Shown: positions 35,859 to 45,449 of the stretch, one piece after another
Layout: each line of letters opens with the position of its first letter
Numbering within the stretch: the stretch's first letter is position 1
Assembly: GCA_944325005.1 (NCBI GenBank)
Contig: CALUYO010000007.1
Span: 21,623-85,622 of the forward strand
Length of the DNA stretch: 64,000 bases
DNA from: Candidatus Gastranaerophilales bacterium
GTDB lineage: Bacteria; Cyanobacteriota; Vampirovibrionia; Gastranaerophilales; Gastranaerophilaceae
Direction: 5' to 3'
Position numbers and translations under genes: made by a program
The notes under the pieces: model-generated
The model's input: the letters and a program-made list of their open reading frames with translations, nothing else
Database searches by the model: none
Told to the model about the DNA's origin: nothing

Positions 35859-36902
35859 CTACCTTACAACAAATCCTCCGCCAATCAAGTGTTTGTCATC
35901 TATATCATATAGAACACCAGATTGACCGTTTGTAATTGAATTAACAGGCTCATAAAATTCAATATCCGCAAAATCACTAAATAATCTTACATGAGCTTTT
36001 TTATGCTCCATGTTATAACGAATTTTAACCCAGGCATCAAATTCATGTTTTTTTAAATCATAAGTCAAATTCAAATCCGAAAGTTTACAGTTTTTCCTAT
36101 AATTGTCCTCTTCGCGCCCTACATATACGATATTTTTTTCAGGGTTAATATCTATTACATAAAGAGGGTAAGGAGCAGCAATTCCGATCCCCTTCCTCTG
36201 TCCGATTGTGTATTGATAACAGCCCTGATGCTCACCCCATTTTTTACCTGTAAGAATATCAATAAAATCGCCTTTCCGTTCGCCAAATTTTTCAGACAAA
36301 AACTTTTTTGTCGTCATTGGTTTTTGGATAAAACAAATATCCTGACTTTCTTTAGAATCCTTTGGCGGAAGGTCAAAATCAACGGCAATCTGCTTAACCT
36401 CCGATTTGTCATAATGATATAACGGGAAAATAGTTTTTGCTAACTGCTTCTGCCCTAAACGATAAAGGAAATAAAGCTGGTCTTTATGTTCATCTTTTGC
36501 TGGATAAAGTTTGTAGATACCGTCAACGCATCGTATATCAGCATAATGTCCTGTTGCAAAAACATCTGCATCCAATTCATTAACTGCATAATCAAAAAGT
36601 GCACCCCATTTAATATACTGATTACACATAATACACGGGTTTGGAGTTTTTCCGGCACGGTAGGAATTTATAAAGTAATTAATAACTTTATCATTAAATT
36701 TTTCAGTTACATCACAGGAATAATGCTCAATTCCTAATTTATCCGCCACACGCTTAGCATTAGAAACAACGGTATCAGATGAATTTATCATCTTACCGGT
36801 CAAACCAATAACTTTATATCCCTGCTGTTGTAAAAGAAGTGCCGTAACAGAGCTGTCAACTCCGCCGCTCATTGCAACAACTGCTGTCTCTTGTTTTTCC
36901 AT
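35859..36902 (-). CDS. mnmA: tRNA-specific 2-thiouridylase MnmA
   Basis: 347 residues from ATG 36902 (MEKQETAVVAMSGGVDSS). PP-loop SGGVDSSVTALLL, catalytic Cys in TPNPCIMCNQYIKWG, second Cys in SQDICFI, and YTIGQRKGIGI. Thiolates U34 of tRNAs for Lys, Glu and Gln. TATAAT sits 6 bases before the ATG with TTGCGC 18 bases further up, suggesting a leaderless mRNA. Confidence 0.94.
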   Translation of the reverse strand: MEKQETAVVAMSGGVDSSVTALLLQQQGYKVIGLTGKMINSSDTVVSNAKRVADKLGIEHYSCDVTEKFNDKVINYFINSYRAGKTPNPCIMCNQYIKWGALFDYAVNELDADVFATGHYADIRCVDGIYKLYPAKDEHKDQLYFLYRLGQKQLAKTIFPLYHYDKSEVKQIAVDFDLPPKDSKESQDICFIQKPMTTKKFLSEKFGERKGDFIDILTGKKWGEHQGCYQYTIGQRKGIGIAAPYPLYVIDINPEKNIVYVGREEDNYRKNCKLSDLNLTYDLKKHEFDAWVKIRYNMEHKKAHVRLFSDFADIEFYEPVNSITNGQSGVLYDIDDKHLIGGGFVVR

Positions 36903-36908
36903 ACAGAA

Positions 36909-36938
36909 ATTATAACATAACAATCATAATCAGCGCAA
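36909..36938 (-). promoter_or_regulatory. Promoter of mnmA, probable leaderless start
   Basis: Minus strand TTGCGC, 18-bp spacer, TATAAT, 6 bases, ATG. Confidence 0.5.
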
Positions 36939-37013
36939 AATATACAAAATCTAATTCCACAGGTTGAGCTGCACGCTCATTTTTATAGTAAAATAATACC
37001 AAAGGAGAGAAGT

Positions 37014-38291
37014 ATGAATAAAGAAATTAAATCAGTAATTCTTGCAGCAGGAAAAGGCACAAGAATGAAATCAAATACATCAAAAGTATTGCACAAAATA
37101 TTTGGGAAATCAGTCCTCGGCTATGTTTTAGACAGTTCTAAAAATATAGTTAGTGAATCTTTTGTAATTGTAGGTCACCACGCAGAAGAAGTCACGGCAT
37201 TTGTTGAAAAAAATTATCAGAACGCAAAAACAGTATTACAATCTCCTCAACTAGGGACAGGACATGCGGTTTCAATGGCTTGCCCGTATCTTGAAAACTT
37301 TGACGGACAGGTAATAATTCTTAACGGAGATTTACCGTTAATGACCGAAGATAGTATCAGAAAATTTATCGAGTATCACAATTCAAAAAATTCAGACCTG
37401 ACAATTATGAGTACTATACTTGATGATCCCGCAAATTACGGAAGAATTATCAGAGAGAAAGACGATTCTTTAAAATGTATAGTTGAAGCAAAAGATGCTT
37501 CTCCAGAAGAAATATCTGTTAAAGAAATTAATGTTGGAGTTTATTTACTTAACTGGGGAAAAATCAAATCTGCATTTTCTCAATTAACAACAAACAACGC
37601 ACAGGGAGAATACTACCTTACAGATATAATTTCATGGGGCAAGAAAAATAACCTCAATGTCCATGCATATATCTTAGAAAACAGCGATGAAAGCTACGGA
37701 ATAAATTCACGTAAAGACCTTGCCTATGCAACAAAAATAATGAATGAACGAAAATTAAATTCGCTTATGGATAACGGAGTTACGATAGTTGATCCGTCAT
37801 CTACATGGATTTCTGAAGATACAGAAATAGGTGCTGATACAATAATTTATCCCTCAACTTATATAGAAGGTAAAAATAAAATCGGCAAGAATTGTAAAAT
37901 CGGTCCCTGTGCTCATTTACGCGGTGATGTAGAAATAGATGACGGCTGTAAAATCGGTAACTTTGTGGAAGTAAAAAAATCAAAAATAGGTCATAACACA
38001 AATGCAGGGCATTTAAGTTATATAGGCGACAGCGAACTCGGTTCACACATAAATATCGGGGCGGGCACAATTACCGCAAACTATGACCCTATTAGCAAAA
38101 CCAAAAGTAAAACCATTTTAAAAGATAATGTAAAAATCGGGTCAAATACCGTCCTTGTAGCACCGGTTGAAATCGGAGAGGGAACAAATATCGGAGCCGG
38201 CAGTGTAATCACAAAAAACATCGGAGAATGGGCACTCGGTATAACACGTGCACCGTTAAGAATTATTGAAAACTGGGTAAAAAACAGATAA
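37014..38291 (+). CDS. glmU: Bifunctional UDP-N-acetylglucosamine pyrophosphorylase/glucosamine-1-phosphate acetyltransferase
   Basis: 425 residues, slightly shorter than the 456 of E. coli. N-terminal uridyltransferase (LAAGKGTRMKS at about 11-21, LQSPQLGTGHAV, ILNGDLPL), then a left-handed beta-helix with GPCAHLRGDVEI, HLSYIGDSELG and GAGTITANYDP. Makes UDP-GlcNAc for peptidoglycan and LPS. Strong AAAGGAGAG site. The C-terminal tail is short but the catalytic blocks are complete. Confidence 0.95.
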   Translation: MNKEIKSVILAAGKGTRMKSNTSKVLHKIFGKSVLGYVLDSSKNIVSESFVIVGHHAEEVTAFVEKNYQNAKTVLQSPQLGTGHAVSMACPYLENFDGQVIILNGDLPLMTEDSIRKFIEYHNSKNSDLTIMSTILDDPANYGRIIREKDDSLKCIVEAKDASPEEISVKEINVGVYLLNWGKIKSAFSQLTTNNAQGEYYLTDIISWGKKNNLNVHAYILENSDESYGINSRKDLAYATKIMNERKLNSLMDNGVTIVDPSSTWISEDTEIGADTIIYPSTYIEGKNKIGKNCKIGPCAHLRGDVEIDDGCKIGNFVEVKKSKIGHNTNAGHLSYIGDSELGSHINIGAGTITANYDPISKTKSKTILKDNVKIGSNTVLVAPVEIGEGTNIGAGSVITKNIGEWALGITRAPLRIIENWVKNR

Positions 38292-38365
38292 TAATGTAAT
38301 ATAAATTTATTGAAAAGCTCCCGCTTTTAAACATTTTTTGGGAGAAGGAATGAAAGAAAAATTAT

Positions 38366-38396
38366 TTTTGGGCAGGGAATTAACCTGCCCTTATTT
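38366..38396 (+). terminator. Terminator between glmU and the MFS gene
   Basis: Stem GGGCAGG (38370-38376)/CCTGCCC (38384-38390), T-rich tail. Confidence 0.65.
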
Positions 38397-38400
38397 ATGT

Positions 38401-38406
38401 TAAAAT
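38401..38406 (+). promoter_or_regulatory. -10 box of the MFS gene, probable leaderless start
   Basis: TAAAAT 6 bases before the ATG at 38413, right after a terminator; no Shine-Dalgarno and no clear -35. Confidence 0.4.
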
Positions 38407-38412
38407 TTACTT

Positions 38413-39813
38413 ATGACTACAAAAGAGATTAAGTGGACAATGTTCGTAATCACGGCAGTCGGCAATTTCATTGCAATGCTGGATTCCACGACAGTAAACC
38501 TTGCATTATACCCCATGTCTGTTGATTTGCATGTTTCAATGGGACAAATACAATGGGTAATGATTGCATATATGCTTGTTTTAACAGTATTTTTACCGTT
38601 TTTCGGAAAACTTGGCGACATTTTTCCAAAAAACAAACTTTATACTGCCGGCTTTTCACTTTTTGCTCTCGGAGCTTTTTTAAACACAACAGCAGACAGC
38701 TTTGCACCTTTAATTGCTTACAGATGCCTTGAAGCGCTCGGGGCTTCTATTATGCTTTCGAACGCACAGGCAATTATTGCTACAATTTTCAAAAATGAAC
38801 GAAGAGGAAAAGCTCTGGGATTAAATGGCTGTTTAGTCGCAATCGGCGGAATGAGCGGTCCTGCACTCGGCGGTATTTTATTAAACTACTTCGGCTGGCA
38901 TTCCGTATTTATCCCATGTATTCCGGTTGCTCTTGCAGGGGCTTATTATGCTTATAAAGTTCTTCCGCATCATGCTAAAACCGATAGAAAAAATTTCAAA
39001 TTCGATTACAGAGGATTTTTCTATTTTACTGTAAGTTTATTTGCTCTTTTGCTTGCAATATCAGAAGGACACAGCTGGGGCTGGAATTCACTGAAAATAA
39101 TTACTCTTGGAATTATTACTCTAATTTTTGGAGTACTCTTCTATATTAGGGACCACCACATAAATTATCCGCTTATTGATTTTTCGCTATTTAAAATAAG
39201 GACTTTTACATTCGGAAATCTCGGTGTAATGACTTCATACATGGCAATGTACACAAACAGCATACTGCTGCCTTTCTTTTTGCAGGAAATATTAAAGTAT
39301 AACCCGCTTGTAACTGGACTTTTAATTCTGCCGTATTCGGTAACACTTTCGTTTATTGCCCCGATTGCAGGGAGATTATCAGGCAAATACGGAAGCAGAT
39401 ATTTAACCCTTGCAGGTCCTGTTGTATACTGCATAGCACTTTTAATGTTTACACTGTATGACACAAATGCCGCAATGTGGCAGATTGTTCTGGCGTCAGG
39501 AATTATGGGAATAGGCAACGGTCTTTTCCAGTCGCCTTCAAACAATGCTATTATGACAAGCGTTGACAACGACCATTTAGGGCTTGCATCAGGAATTCTT
39601 GCACTTTCCAGAAATATGGGAAATATATTAGGCGTAGCTGTTACAATAACTTTGTTTGAAACATTTAGAAACATTTTTCTTGAATCAAGCAAAGTTTATG
39701 ATTTAGCATTTTTAGCATCATACAGAACAACAATGTGTTTCGGAATATTTTTCGGACTTTGCTGTTTGATATTTGCATATATAGCATATAAACCTCACAA
39801 AACTACACATTAA
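38413..39813 (+). CDS. MFS drug exporter, EmrB/QacA (DHA2) type
   Basis: 466 residues with about 14 membrane segments. DHA2 signatures: AMLDSTTVNLALYPM in helix 1, QWVMIAYML, GKLGDIFPKNKLY (motif A) and ALGASIMLSNAQAIIATIF with the motif C-like GMSGPALGGIL. Probably exports drugs or other small toxic compounds by proton antiport. Substrate unknown. No partner EmrA gene is nearby. Confidence 0.88.
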   Translation: MTTKEIKWTMFVITAVGNFIAMLDSTTVNLALYPMSVDLHVSMGQIQWVMIAYMLVLTVFLPFFGKLGDIFPKNKLYTAGFSLFALGAFLNTTADSFAPLIAYRCLEALGASIMLSNAQAIIATIFKNERRGKALGLNGCLVAIGGMSGPALGGILLNYFGWHSVFIPCIPVALAGAYYAYKVLPHHAKTDRKNFKFDYRGFFYFTVSLFALLLAISEGHSWGWNSLKIITLGIITLIFGVLFYIRDHHINYPLIDFSLFKIRTFTFGNLGVMTSYMAMYTNSILLPFFLQEILKYNPLVTGLLILPYSVTLSFIAPIAGRLSGKYGSRYLTLAGPVVYCIALLMFTLYDTNAAMWQIVLASGIMGIGNGLFQSPSNNAIMTSVDNDHLGLASGILALSRNMGNILGVAVTITLFETFRNIFLESSKVYDLAFLASYRTTMCFGIFFGLCCLIFAYIAYKPHKTTH

Positions 39814-39847
39814 ACTTGAAAAATTATTATCATCAGTATAAAATTAA

Positions 39848-39864
39848 AGTGTAATATTTACACT
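39848..39864. promoter_or_regulatory. Perfect inverted repeat upstream of typA
   Basis: AGTGTAA-TAT-TTACACT, 27 bases before the typA start and just after a TATAAA at 39837-39842. The position suits a repressor site or a 5'-UTR element. No regulator can be named. Confidence 0.4.
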
Positions 39865-39890
39865 AAACAACTTATAAATGGCAGGGAATT

Positions 39891-41690
39891 ATGACTAATC
39901 AAAATGAAAATATTAGAAATATAGCAATTATAGCTCACGTCGACCACGGGAAAACAACACTTGTTGACTGTCTTTTAAAACAGGCAGGAGCGTTTAGAGA
40001 AAATCAGCATGTACAGGAAAGAGTTCTTGACAGCAACGATTTGGAAAGAGAACGCGGAATTACAATTCTTTCCAAAAATATTTCAATTAATTATAAAAAT
40101 ACAAAAATTAATGTTGTCGATACCCCGGGACACGCCGATTTTGGCGGGGAAGTCGAACGAGTATTAGGCATGGTGGACGGCGCTCTGTTAATCGTTGACG
40201 CTGCTGAAGGTCCTATGCCTCAGACAAGATTTGTTTTATCAAAAGCTCTTGAATTAGGCTTAAAAATTATTGTAGTTATCAACAAAATTGATAAGCCAGC
40301 AGCAGAACCATTAACAGCTCTTGATAAAGTATTTGATTTGTTCACTGAATTGACTGACAGAGAAGATTTAATAGATTTTCCTTTCATTTTTTCAAGCAGT
40401 TTAAACGGCTTTGCAATCAAAGACTTGGATGATGAAAGAAAAGACATGATTCCGCTTCTTGACTGCATATTAGAAAATATTAAACCGCCGAAAGGTGATG
40501 CATCAAAACCATTCCAGTTCAGAGCTACAACACTGGATTACAATGATTATGTAGGTAGAATTGTAATCGGAAGAATCGAAAATGGAAAAGTTAAATCTCA
40601 GGAACAGGTTTGTGTAATTCATGCTGACGGCAGTCAGGAAAAAGGAAAAATTACAAAGCTATTCGGCTTCCACGATTTAGGACGTATTGAAATCGAAGAA
40701 GCTTGTGCCGGCGACATTGTCGGAATTGCAGGATTCTCTGATGTTCAAATAGGAGAAAGCATATGCTCACTCTCAAATCCGATTCCTCTGCCTTTAATTA
40801 AAGTTGATGAACCAACTTTGCAGATGAATTTTTCAGTCAATGACAGCCCGTTTGCCGGTACTGAAGGGAAATTTGTTACATCAAGACAGCTAAGAAAAAG
40901 ACTTTACGATGAGCTTGAAAAAAATGTAAGTCTGCGGATTGAAGATACAGACTCTACCGATGTTTTCAGAGTATCAGGAAGAGGCGAGCTTCATCTTGGC
41001 ATCTTAATTGAAACAATGCGCCGTGAGGGCTATGAATTTCAGGTTTCAAAACCTGAGGTTATCTATAAAACAATTGACGGTGTGCAATGTGAACCTTTTG
41101 AAAACCTAATAGTTGATGTTCCGGAGGGTTATGCCGGAAGCTGTATAGACAGACTTTCAGGCCGCAAAGCAGAAATGAAAGAAATGAATAATAGCAAAGG
41201 CAGAACAACAATGGTATTTCATATCCCTGCACGCGGACTTATCGGATTTAGAAGTGAATTTATCAGAATGACACGCGGTGAAGGCATTATGTACCATACA
41301 TATTTGGAATACAGACCTTATGCCGGTGACATTCCTCGTCAGAGAAACGGTTCAATAATTGCACACGAACAGGGTGAAGCAATTCCATACGCTCTGGCTC
41401 AATATGAGGACAGAGGAGTATTTTTTGTAACTCCAAAAACAAAAGTTTATCGCGGGATGATTATCGGTGAATGCAACAAACCGCAAGACATTGTAGTAAA
41501 TATCTGTAAAACTAAAAAATTGACAAATATGAGAAGTGCAACTGCTGACGTTATGGTAACTCTGCAGGCTCATAAAGAAATGTCTTTAGAAGAATGCATG
41601 GAATACATCGGAGATGATGAGCTTGTCGAAATTACTCCGGAAAATGTCAGAATAAGAAAAGCTGATTTGACTAAAAAAATCTATAATTAA
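39891..41690 (+). CDS. typA: Ribosome-associated GTPase TypA/BipA
   Basis: 599 residues. G1 [12 protein letters not shown], switch region [11 protein letters not shown]3 [17 protein letters not shown]4 [10 protein letters not shown]; then EF-G-like domains II, III, V and the BipA C-terminal domain ([20 protein letters not shown]). Acts in ribosome assembly and stress adaptation. A partial ribosome site (GGCAGGGAATT) precedes the ATG. The inverted repeat upstream may regulate it. Confidence 0.95.
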   Translation: MTNQNENIRNIAIIAHVDHGKTTLVDCLLKQAGAFRENQHVQERVLDSNDLERERGITILSKNISINYKNTKINVVDTPGHADFGGEVERVLGMVDGALLIVDAAEGPMPQTRFVLSKALELGLKIIVVINKIDKPAAEPLTALDKVFDLFTELTDREDLIDFPFIFSSSLNGFAIKDLDDERKDMIPLLDCILENIKPPKGDASKPFQFRATTLDYNDYVGRIVIGRIENGKVKSQEQVCVIHADGSQEKGKITKLFGFHDLGRIEIEEACAGDIVGIAGFSDVQIGESICSLSNPIPLPLIKVDEPTLQMNFSVNDSPFAGTEGKFVTSRQLRKRLYDELEKNVSLRIEDTDSTDVFRVSGRGELHLGILIETMRREGYEFQVSKPEVIYKTIDGVQCEPFENLIVDVPEGYAGSCIDRLSGRKAEMKEMNNSKGRTTMVFHIPARGLIGFRSEFIRMTRGEGIMYHTYLEYRPYAGDIPRQRNGSIIAHEQGEAIPYALAQYEDRGVFFVTPKTKVYRGMIIGECNKPQDIVVNICKTKKLTNMRSATADVMVTLQAHKEMSLEECMEYIGDDELVEITPENVRIRKADLTKKIYN

Positions 41691-41724
41691 CGATTAAGCT
41701 GGTAGCAAGCCTATCACAACCCAA

Positions 41725-41757
41725 CAAAAAAGACCGCTTCAATACGGTCTTTTTTCG
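41725..41757. terminator. Bidirectional terminator
   Basis: AAAAAGACCG/CGGTCTTTTTT stem between typA and the convergent gene at 41761. Confidence 0.85.
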
Positions 41758-41760
41758 ATA

Positions 41761-42108
41761 CTAAAATGGTTTTGTTTGATTTAATTTCAATCTCAAATCT
41801 CTAAATCTTGAAATATCTTCCTGTGTTCTGCCCGACTCTTGAAAAACAGCCTGTGTTGATGGATGAACCATAAGAACATAATCCATATGAATTTCCAGAA
41901 AATTATATTTTCTTGGAGACTGATTAGAATTTCTCGGATAAATTTCAGCATTTGTAACCGCAAGAAAACGACGTTCTCTATCATTCAACAAATCTGTGAG
42001 TTCTCTGTTAGTATTAGTATATTTAGATACATGAACGACACCTTTTATATCATGATCCGCTGTCAAAATACTTACTTCTATAGGTACTGTATCAATATTC
42101 TTTGCCAT
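41761..42108 (-). CDS. Conserved-looking hypothetical protein
   Basis: 115 residues, soluble, strand-rich at the start (TVPIEVSILTADHDIKGVVHV), ending in a basic helical tail (ISRFRDLRLKLNQT). AGAGGATATAAA precedes the ATG. The pattern (small beta domain with VHVSKYTNTNRELTDLLND and KYNFLEIHMDYVLMV) suggests a small regulatory barrel, but I do not recognise the family. Confidence 0.65.
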   Translation of the reverse strand: MAKNIDTVPIEVSILTADHDIKGVVHVSKYTNTNRELTDLLNDRERRFLAVTNAEIYPRNSNQSPRKYNFLEIHMDYVLMVHPSTQAVFQESGRTQEDISRFRDLRLKLNQTKPF

Positions 42109-42189
42109 TTTATATCCTCTTCAACGATTTTAATCTCTTTAAAAATAATACTACATTATGAAATAATTGTCCATTATGTTAATATTTAA

Positions 42190-43062
42190 TTATCTCTGAC
42201 CGCCTCTTATCCTTCCGCCGTATGCCTCATGAACATCTACGATTGTTATAAATGCATGAGTGTCAATATTTTTGATAATCTCTTTCATTTTAGCAAGTTC
42301 AAGCCTTGACACAACACAATAAATGATTGTTTTTTGCGTACCAGAATATCCGCCGACACCATGCAGATAGGTAACACTTATATCAAGTTTTTCAATAAGC
42401 TCCTGACCTATTTCTTCAGCCTTATCACTAATAACTTCAATTGATTTTGCAGAGTTCAATCCTTCTAACACAACATCAATTACCCTGAATGCGATAAAAT
42501 AAGTCAATACAGCATACATAGCTTTATTCCAGCCGAACACAAGCCCTGCAGCTCCGTAAATAAATATATTAAAAAGCATTATCCATTCGCCGACAGAAAA
42601 TCCGAATTTTTTGGATAAAACCAGCGACATGATTTCCGTACCATCTAGCGAACCCTCATTTTTTAGCACGAGTCCTACACCAGTACCAAGAATTATACCG
42701 CCAAATACCGTAGACAATAACAAATCATGTGTCACAGGCATATGATGTGTTGTAAATATATTCAATGCCAGAGAAAGCATTCCGATTGCATAAAATGTTT
42801 GAAATACAAATTTTTTTCCGATTTTATTAAAAGCCAGCAGAAAAAATGGGATATTTATAAGGAAAATCAGCAAGCCGAGATTTATTTTTGTTAAATAACT
42901 AACAATTATAGAAACACCGACAATTCCGCCGTCAATAATATTGTTAGGAACAAGAAAAACTTCTAATGCAAAAGCTGCAATAAAAGGACCTATTGTCAAA
43001 AAAAACATTTTTGTCAAAAGAGAAAATAATAATTCTTTTTTAGTTAATTTTCTTTCCGGCAT
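42190..43062 (-). CDS. YitT-family membrane protein
   Basis: 290 residues. Five or six membrane helices (ALEVFLVPNNIIDGGIVGVSII, GGIILGTGVGLVLKNEGSLDGTEI) and a C-terminal DUF2179 cytoplasmic domain (QKTIIYCVVSRLELAKMKEI). Function of the family is unknown. It starts 2 bases after cdaA, placing it in the lysA-cdaA-yitT unit. Confidence 0.88.
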   Translation of the reverse strand: MPERKLTKKELLFSLLTKMFFLTIGPFIAAFALEVFLVPNNIIDGGIVGVSIIVSYLTKINLGLLIFLINIPFFLLAFNKIGKKFVFQTFYAIGMLSLALNIFTTHHMPVTHDLLLSTVFGGIILGTGVGLVLKNEGSLDGTEIMSLVLSKKFGFSVGEWIMLFNIFIYGAAGLVFGWNKAMYAVLTYFIAFRVIDVVLEGLNSAKSIEVISDKAEEIGQELIEKLDISVTYLHGVGGYSGTQKTIIYCVVSRLELAKMKEIIKNIDTHAFITIVDVHEAYGGRIRGGQR

Positions 43063-43064
43063 AA

Positions 43065-43976
43065 TTAGACCTTACCTGATTCTTCCTTTGAGGATTTTTT
43101 AATCGTCATAAAATTATTAATTTTAAAAATAGTTTTTTTATCGTCATCAAGCTTATCTTTATATCCGAGTATATTTTCAAGATCTGATTTAAGAGTAACC
43201 AGATCCTCATATTTTTTTAAACTACCATCAATAGCTACAGAAACATCTCCTGTTTCTTCTGACACAACAAGGCAGGCAGCATCACTGTTCTCAGTCATGC
43301 CAATTGCAGCTCTGTGGCGTGTCCCGTATTTCCAGCTTAATTTTGGATCTTCAGTTAAAGGAAGAAGAACTCCGGCTGAAATAATTTTATCGCCGTTGAT
43401 AACAACAGCGCCATCATGCAAAGGTGTATTTGGGTGGAATATTGTCAAAATTAACTCCATGGATAAATCAGCATTCAACTTTGTTCCTACGTCAGAATAA
43501 GTATTTCGCAAATCACTCTGGAATACAATCAGAGCACCTGTATGAGATTTTGACAAATATTTAACACTTTCAATAAGCTCTTTTACAACATCAATTTTTT
43601 GATTTTTTGATTTTTCATAATTTGAATTAAAAATACGTGTAACAAAATCAACCTGTCCCAAAAAGCCGAGAAACCTTCTCAATTCCGGTTGGAATATAAC
43701 AATCAGACTTAATGATACAAGAGTAACAATAGCCTTTAAAAACATCCCGATAATTTTAAGATCAATTCTTAAAAGAACTTCACTAAAAAACCATACACAA
43801 ACAAGGATTAAAATACCTTTTACAAATTTTTCGGAAGAAGTATTTTTGATAAATTTCTTATATAAAAACAGCAATAATACCGCAAGAAAAGCTATCTGGA
43901 TAAAATCTGACCAGTTAAATGTCATCTCCAGAGTTCCGATATATTTTATTAAGTAACCCAAAATATCATTTATCAT
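43065..43976 (-). CDS. cdaA: Diadenylate cyclase CdaA
   Basis: 303 residues: three N-terminal membrane helices, then a DAC domain with the catalytic LHDGAVVI and GTRHRAAIG motifs and GALIVFQSD. Makes cyclic di-AMP, which controls potassium and osmolyte balance. Its start overlaps the lysA stop by 4 bases. The usual partners ybbR and glmM are not here; the neighbours are lysA and yitT. Confidence 0.93.
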   Translation of the reverse strand: MINDILGYLIKYIGTLEMTFNWSDFIQIAFLAVLLLFLYKKFIKNTSSEKFVKGILILVCVWFFSEVLLRIDLKIIGMFLKAIVTLVSLSLIVIFQPELRRFLGFLGQVDFVTRIFNSNYEKSKNQKIDVVKELIESVKYLSKSHTGALIVFQSDLRNTYSDVGTKLNADLSMELILTIFHPNTPLHDGAVVINGDKIISAGVLLPLTEDPKLSWKYGTRHRAAIGMTENSDAACLVVSEETGDVSVAIDGSLKKYEDLVTLKSDLENILGYKDKLDDDKKTIFKINNFMTIKKSSKEESGKV

Positions 43977-45301
43977 TTTCTTAACCTGCCAGGAATTTCA
44001 TCATGAAAAATTAAATCATTAAGCGTCTCTCTCTTTATTATAATATCAGATTGAGAATTATTTACAAGTACCATAGCCGGTTTTTGAACTCTGTTATAAT
44101 TTGATGCCATAGAATAGTTATAGGCTCCGGTATTATAAACACAGAGAATATCACCCTCTTCCGGCTCCGGCATTTTTATATCTTTAATAAGAATGTCACC
44201 TGACTCACAGAACCTTCCGGCGATTGTAACAGTATCAGCATGTTCATAATCGGGCTTATTGGCAATTTCCGCATAATATTGAGCTCCATACATTGAAGGT
44301 CTTGCATTATCAGCCATTCCGCCATCGACCGCAAAATAAGTTTTTCCTTTTGGAACAATTTTAGAACTTCCTATAGTATACAAAGTTACTCCGGATGTAG
44401 AGATAATACTTCTGCCGGGTTCTATAAACAAAGACGGCGGATCTATCTTATATTTTTCAATACATTCGTTAAGTCTGTTTATCATAATATCAGCAATTGT
44501 GTAAACGGATGGAGGGCAATCACTGTTCGTATATTTTACGCCCAAACCGCCACCGGCATTAATTTCATCCGGTTTTAAACCGAATTTTTCATCAAGTCTT
44601 GCTATTTCTTTAACAAGAATTTCAATTTCATCTCCGTATATTGATGTTTCAAAAATTTGCGAGCCGATATGAGCGTGAAGCCCGTGAAGTTTCAAATTTG
44701 TATAATAATTTAATATCAGTTCAACAGCCTCATCAATCTGTGTTAAATCAAATCCGAATTTAGAATCCAGATGACCGGTCTGAATATATTCATGGGTATG
44801 GCATTCAATACCAGGAGTAATTCTCAGCAATATATCTGCAGTTTTATTATAAGATTTTGCAATTTCGTTCAAAAGCGAAAGTTCAAAAAAGTTATCGACA
44901 GAAATTCTCCCGACTCCTAATCGCATAGCAAGAGAAAGTTCGTCAAAAGATTTGTTATTACCATTAAACAAAACCTTTGCCATATCAACGCCGGCTTTGA
45001 ATACAGTATAAATTTCACCGGCAGATACTACATCAAATCCAAAACCTTCACTTGCCAGAACAGAAGAAATTCCCATATTGCAAAGAGCCTTTGAGGCATA
45101 CATCATGTTTACTTTAGGATAATTTTTAAAAGCATCTCTATAATCACGGCAGACAGATCTTAATGTATATTCATCAATTACATATAGCGGAGTGCCGTAC
45201 TTTTCAGCCAAACCTACAAGATCACATCCTCCGATTTCAATATTGCCGTTATCATTAATTTTAGTTGTAAGTGGTTTTAAACTCTGGTTTGTGCTGTTCA
45301 T
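43973..45301 (-). CDS. lysA: Diaminopimelate decarboxylase
   Basis: 442 residues. Alanine-racemase-fold PLP enzyme with MYASKALCNMGI (PLP Lys), LHGLHAHIGSQI, NAGGGLGVKYT, EPGRSII and CESGDIL. Last step of lysine synthesis; with the DapL-like gene it suggests a complete DAP route. AAGGAGCATC precedes the ATG. First gene of lysA-cdaA-yitT. Confidence 0.95.
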   Translation of the reverse strand: MNSTNQSLKPLTTKINDNGNIEIGGCDLVGLAEKYGTPLYVIDEYTLRSVCRDYRDAFKNYPKVNMMYASKALCNMGISSVLASEGFGFDVVSAGEIYTVFKAGVDMAKVLFNGNNKSFDELSLAMRLGVGRISVDNFFELSLLNEIAKSYNKTADILLRITPGIECHTHEYIQTGHLDSKFGFDLTQIDEAVELILNYYTNLKLHGLHAHIGSQIFETSIYGDEIEILVKEIARLDEKFGLKPDEINAGGGLGVKYTNSDCPPSVYTIADIMINRLNECIEKYKIDPPSLFIEPGRSIISTSGVTLYTIGSSKIVPKGKTYFAVDGGMADNARPSMYGAQYYAEIANKPDYEHADTVTIAGRFCESGDILIKDIKMPEPEEGDILCVYNTGAYNYSMASNYNRVQKPAMVLVNNSQSDIIIKRETLNDLIFHDEIPGRLRK

Positions 45302-45388
45302 GATGCTCCTTACTTCTTATATTATAAGGATAGCACAAGAAAAATTAAATTAAAATAGTAGGAATAATGTAATTAAAAAATATCGGGG

Positions 45389-45417
45389 TTGACTAATTGA
45401 GAAAAATGGTAAATAAT
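45389..45417 (+). promoter_or_regulatory. Promoter of the 45450 prepilin
   Basis: TTGACT, 17-bp spacer, AATAAT, then GGAGG 8 bases before the ATG at 45450. Confidence 0.5.
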
Positions 45418-45449
45418 AAAAAGGTCAGGATAAATCGGAGGTAGAAACT

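Noticed and set aside
39165..39692. Open frame of 175 codons on the minus strand
   Set aside because: Antisense to the MFS exporter; no ribosome site or recognisable domain.
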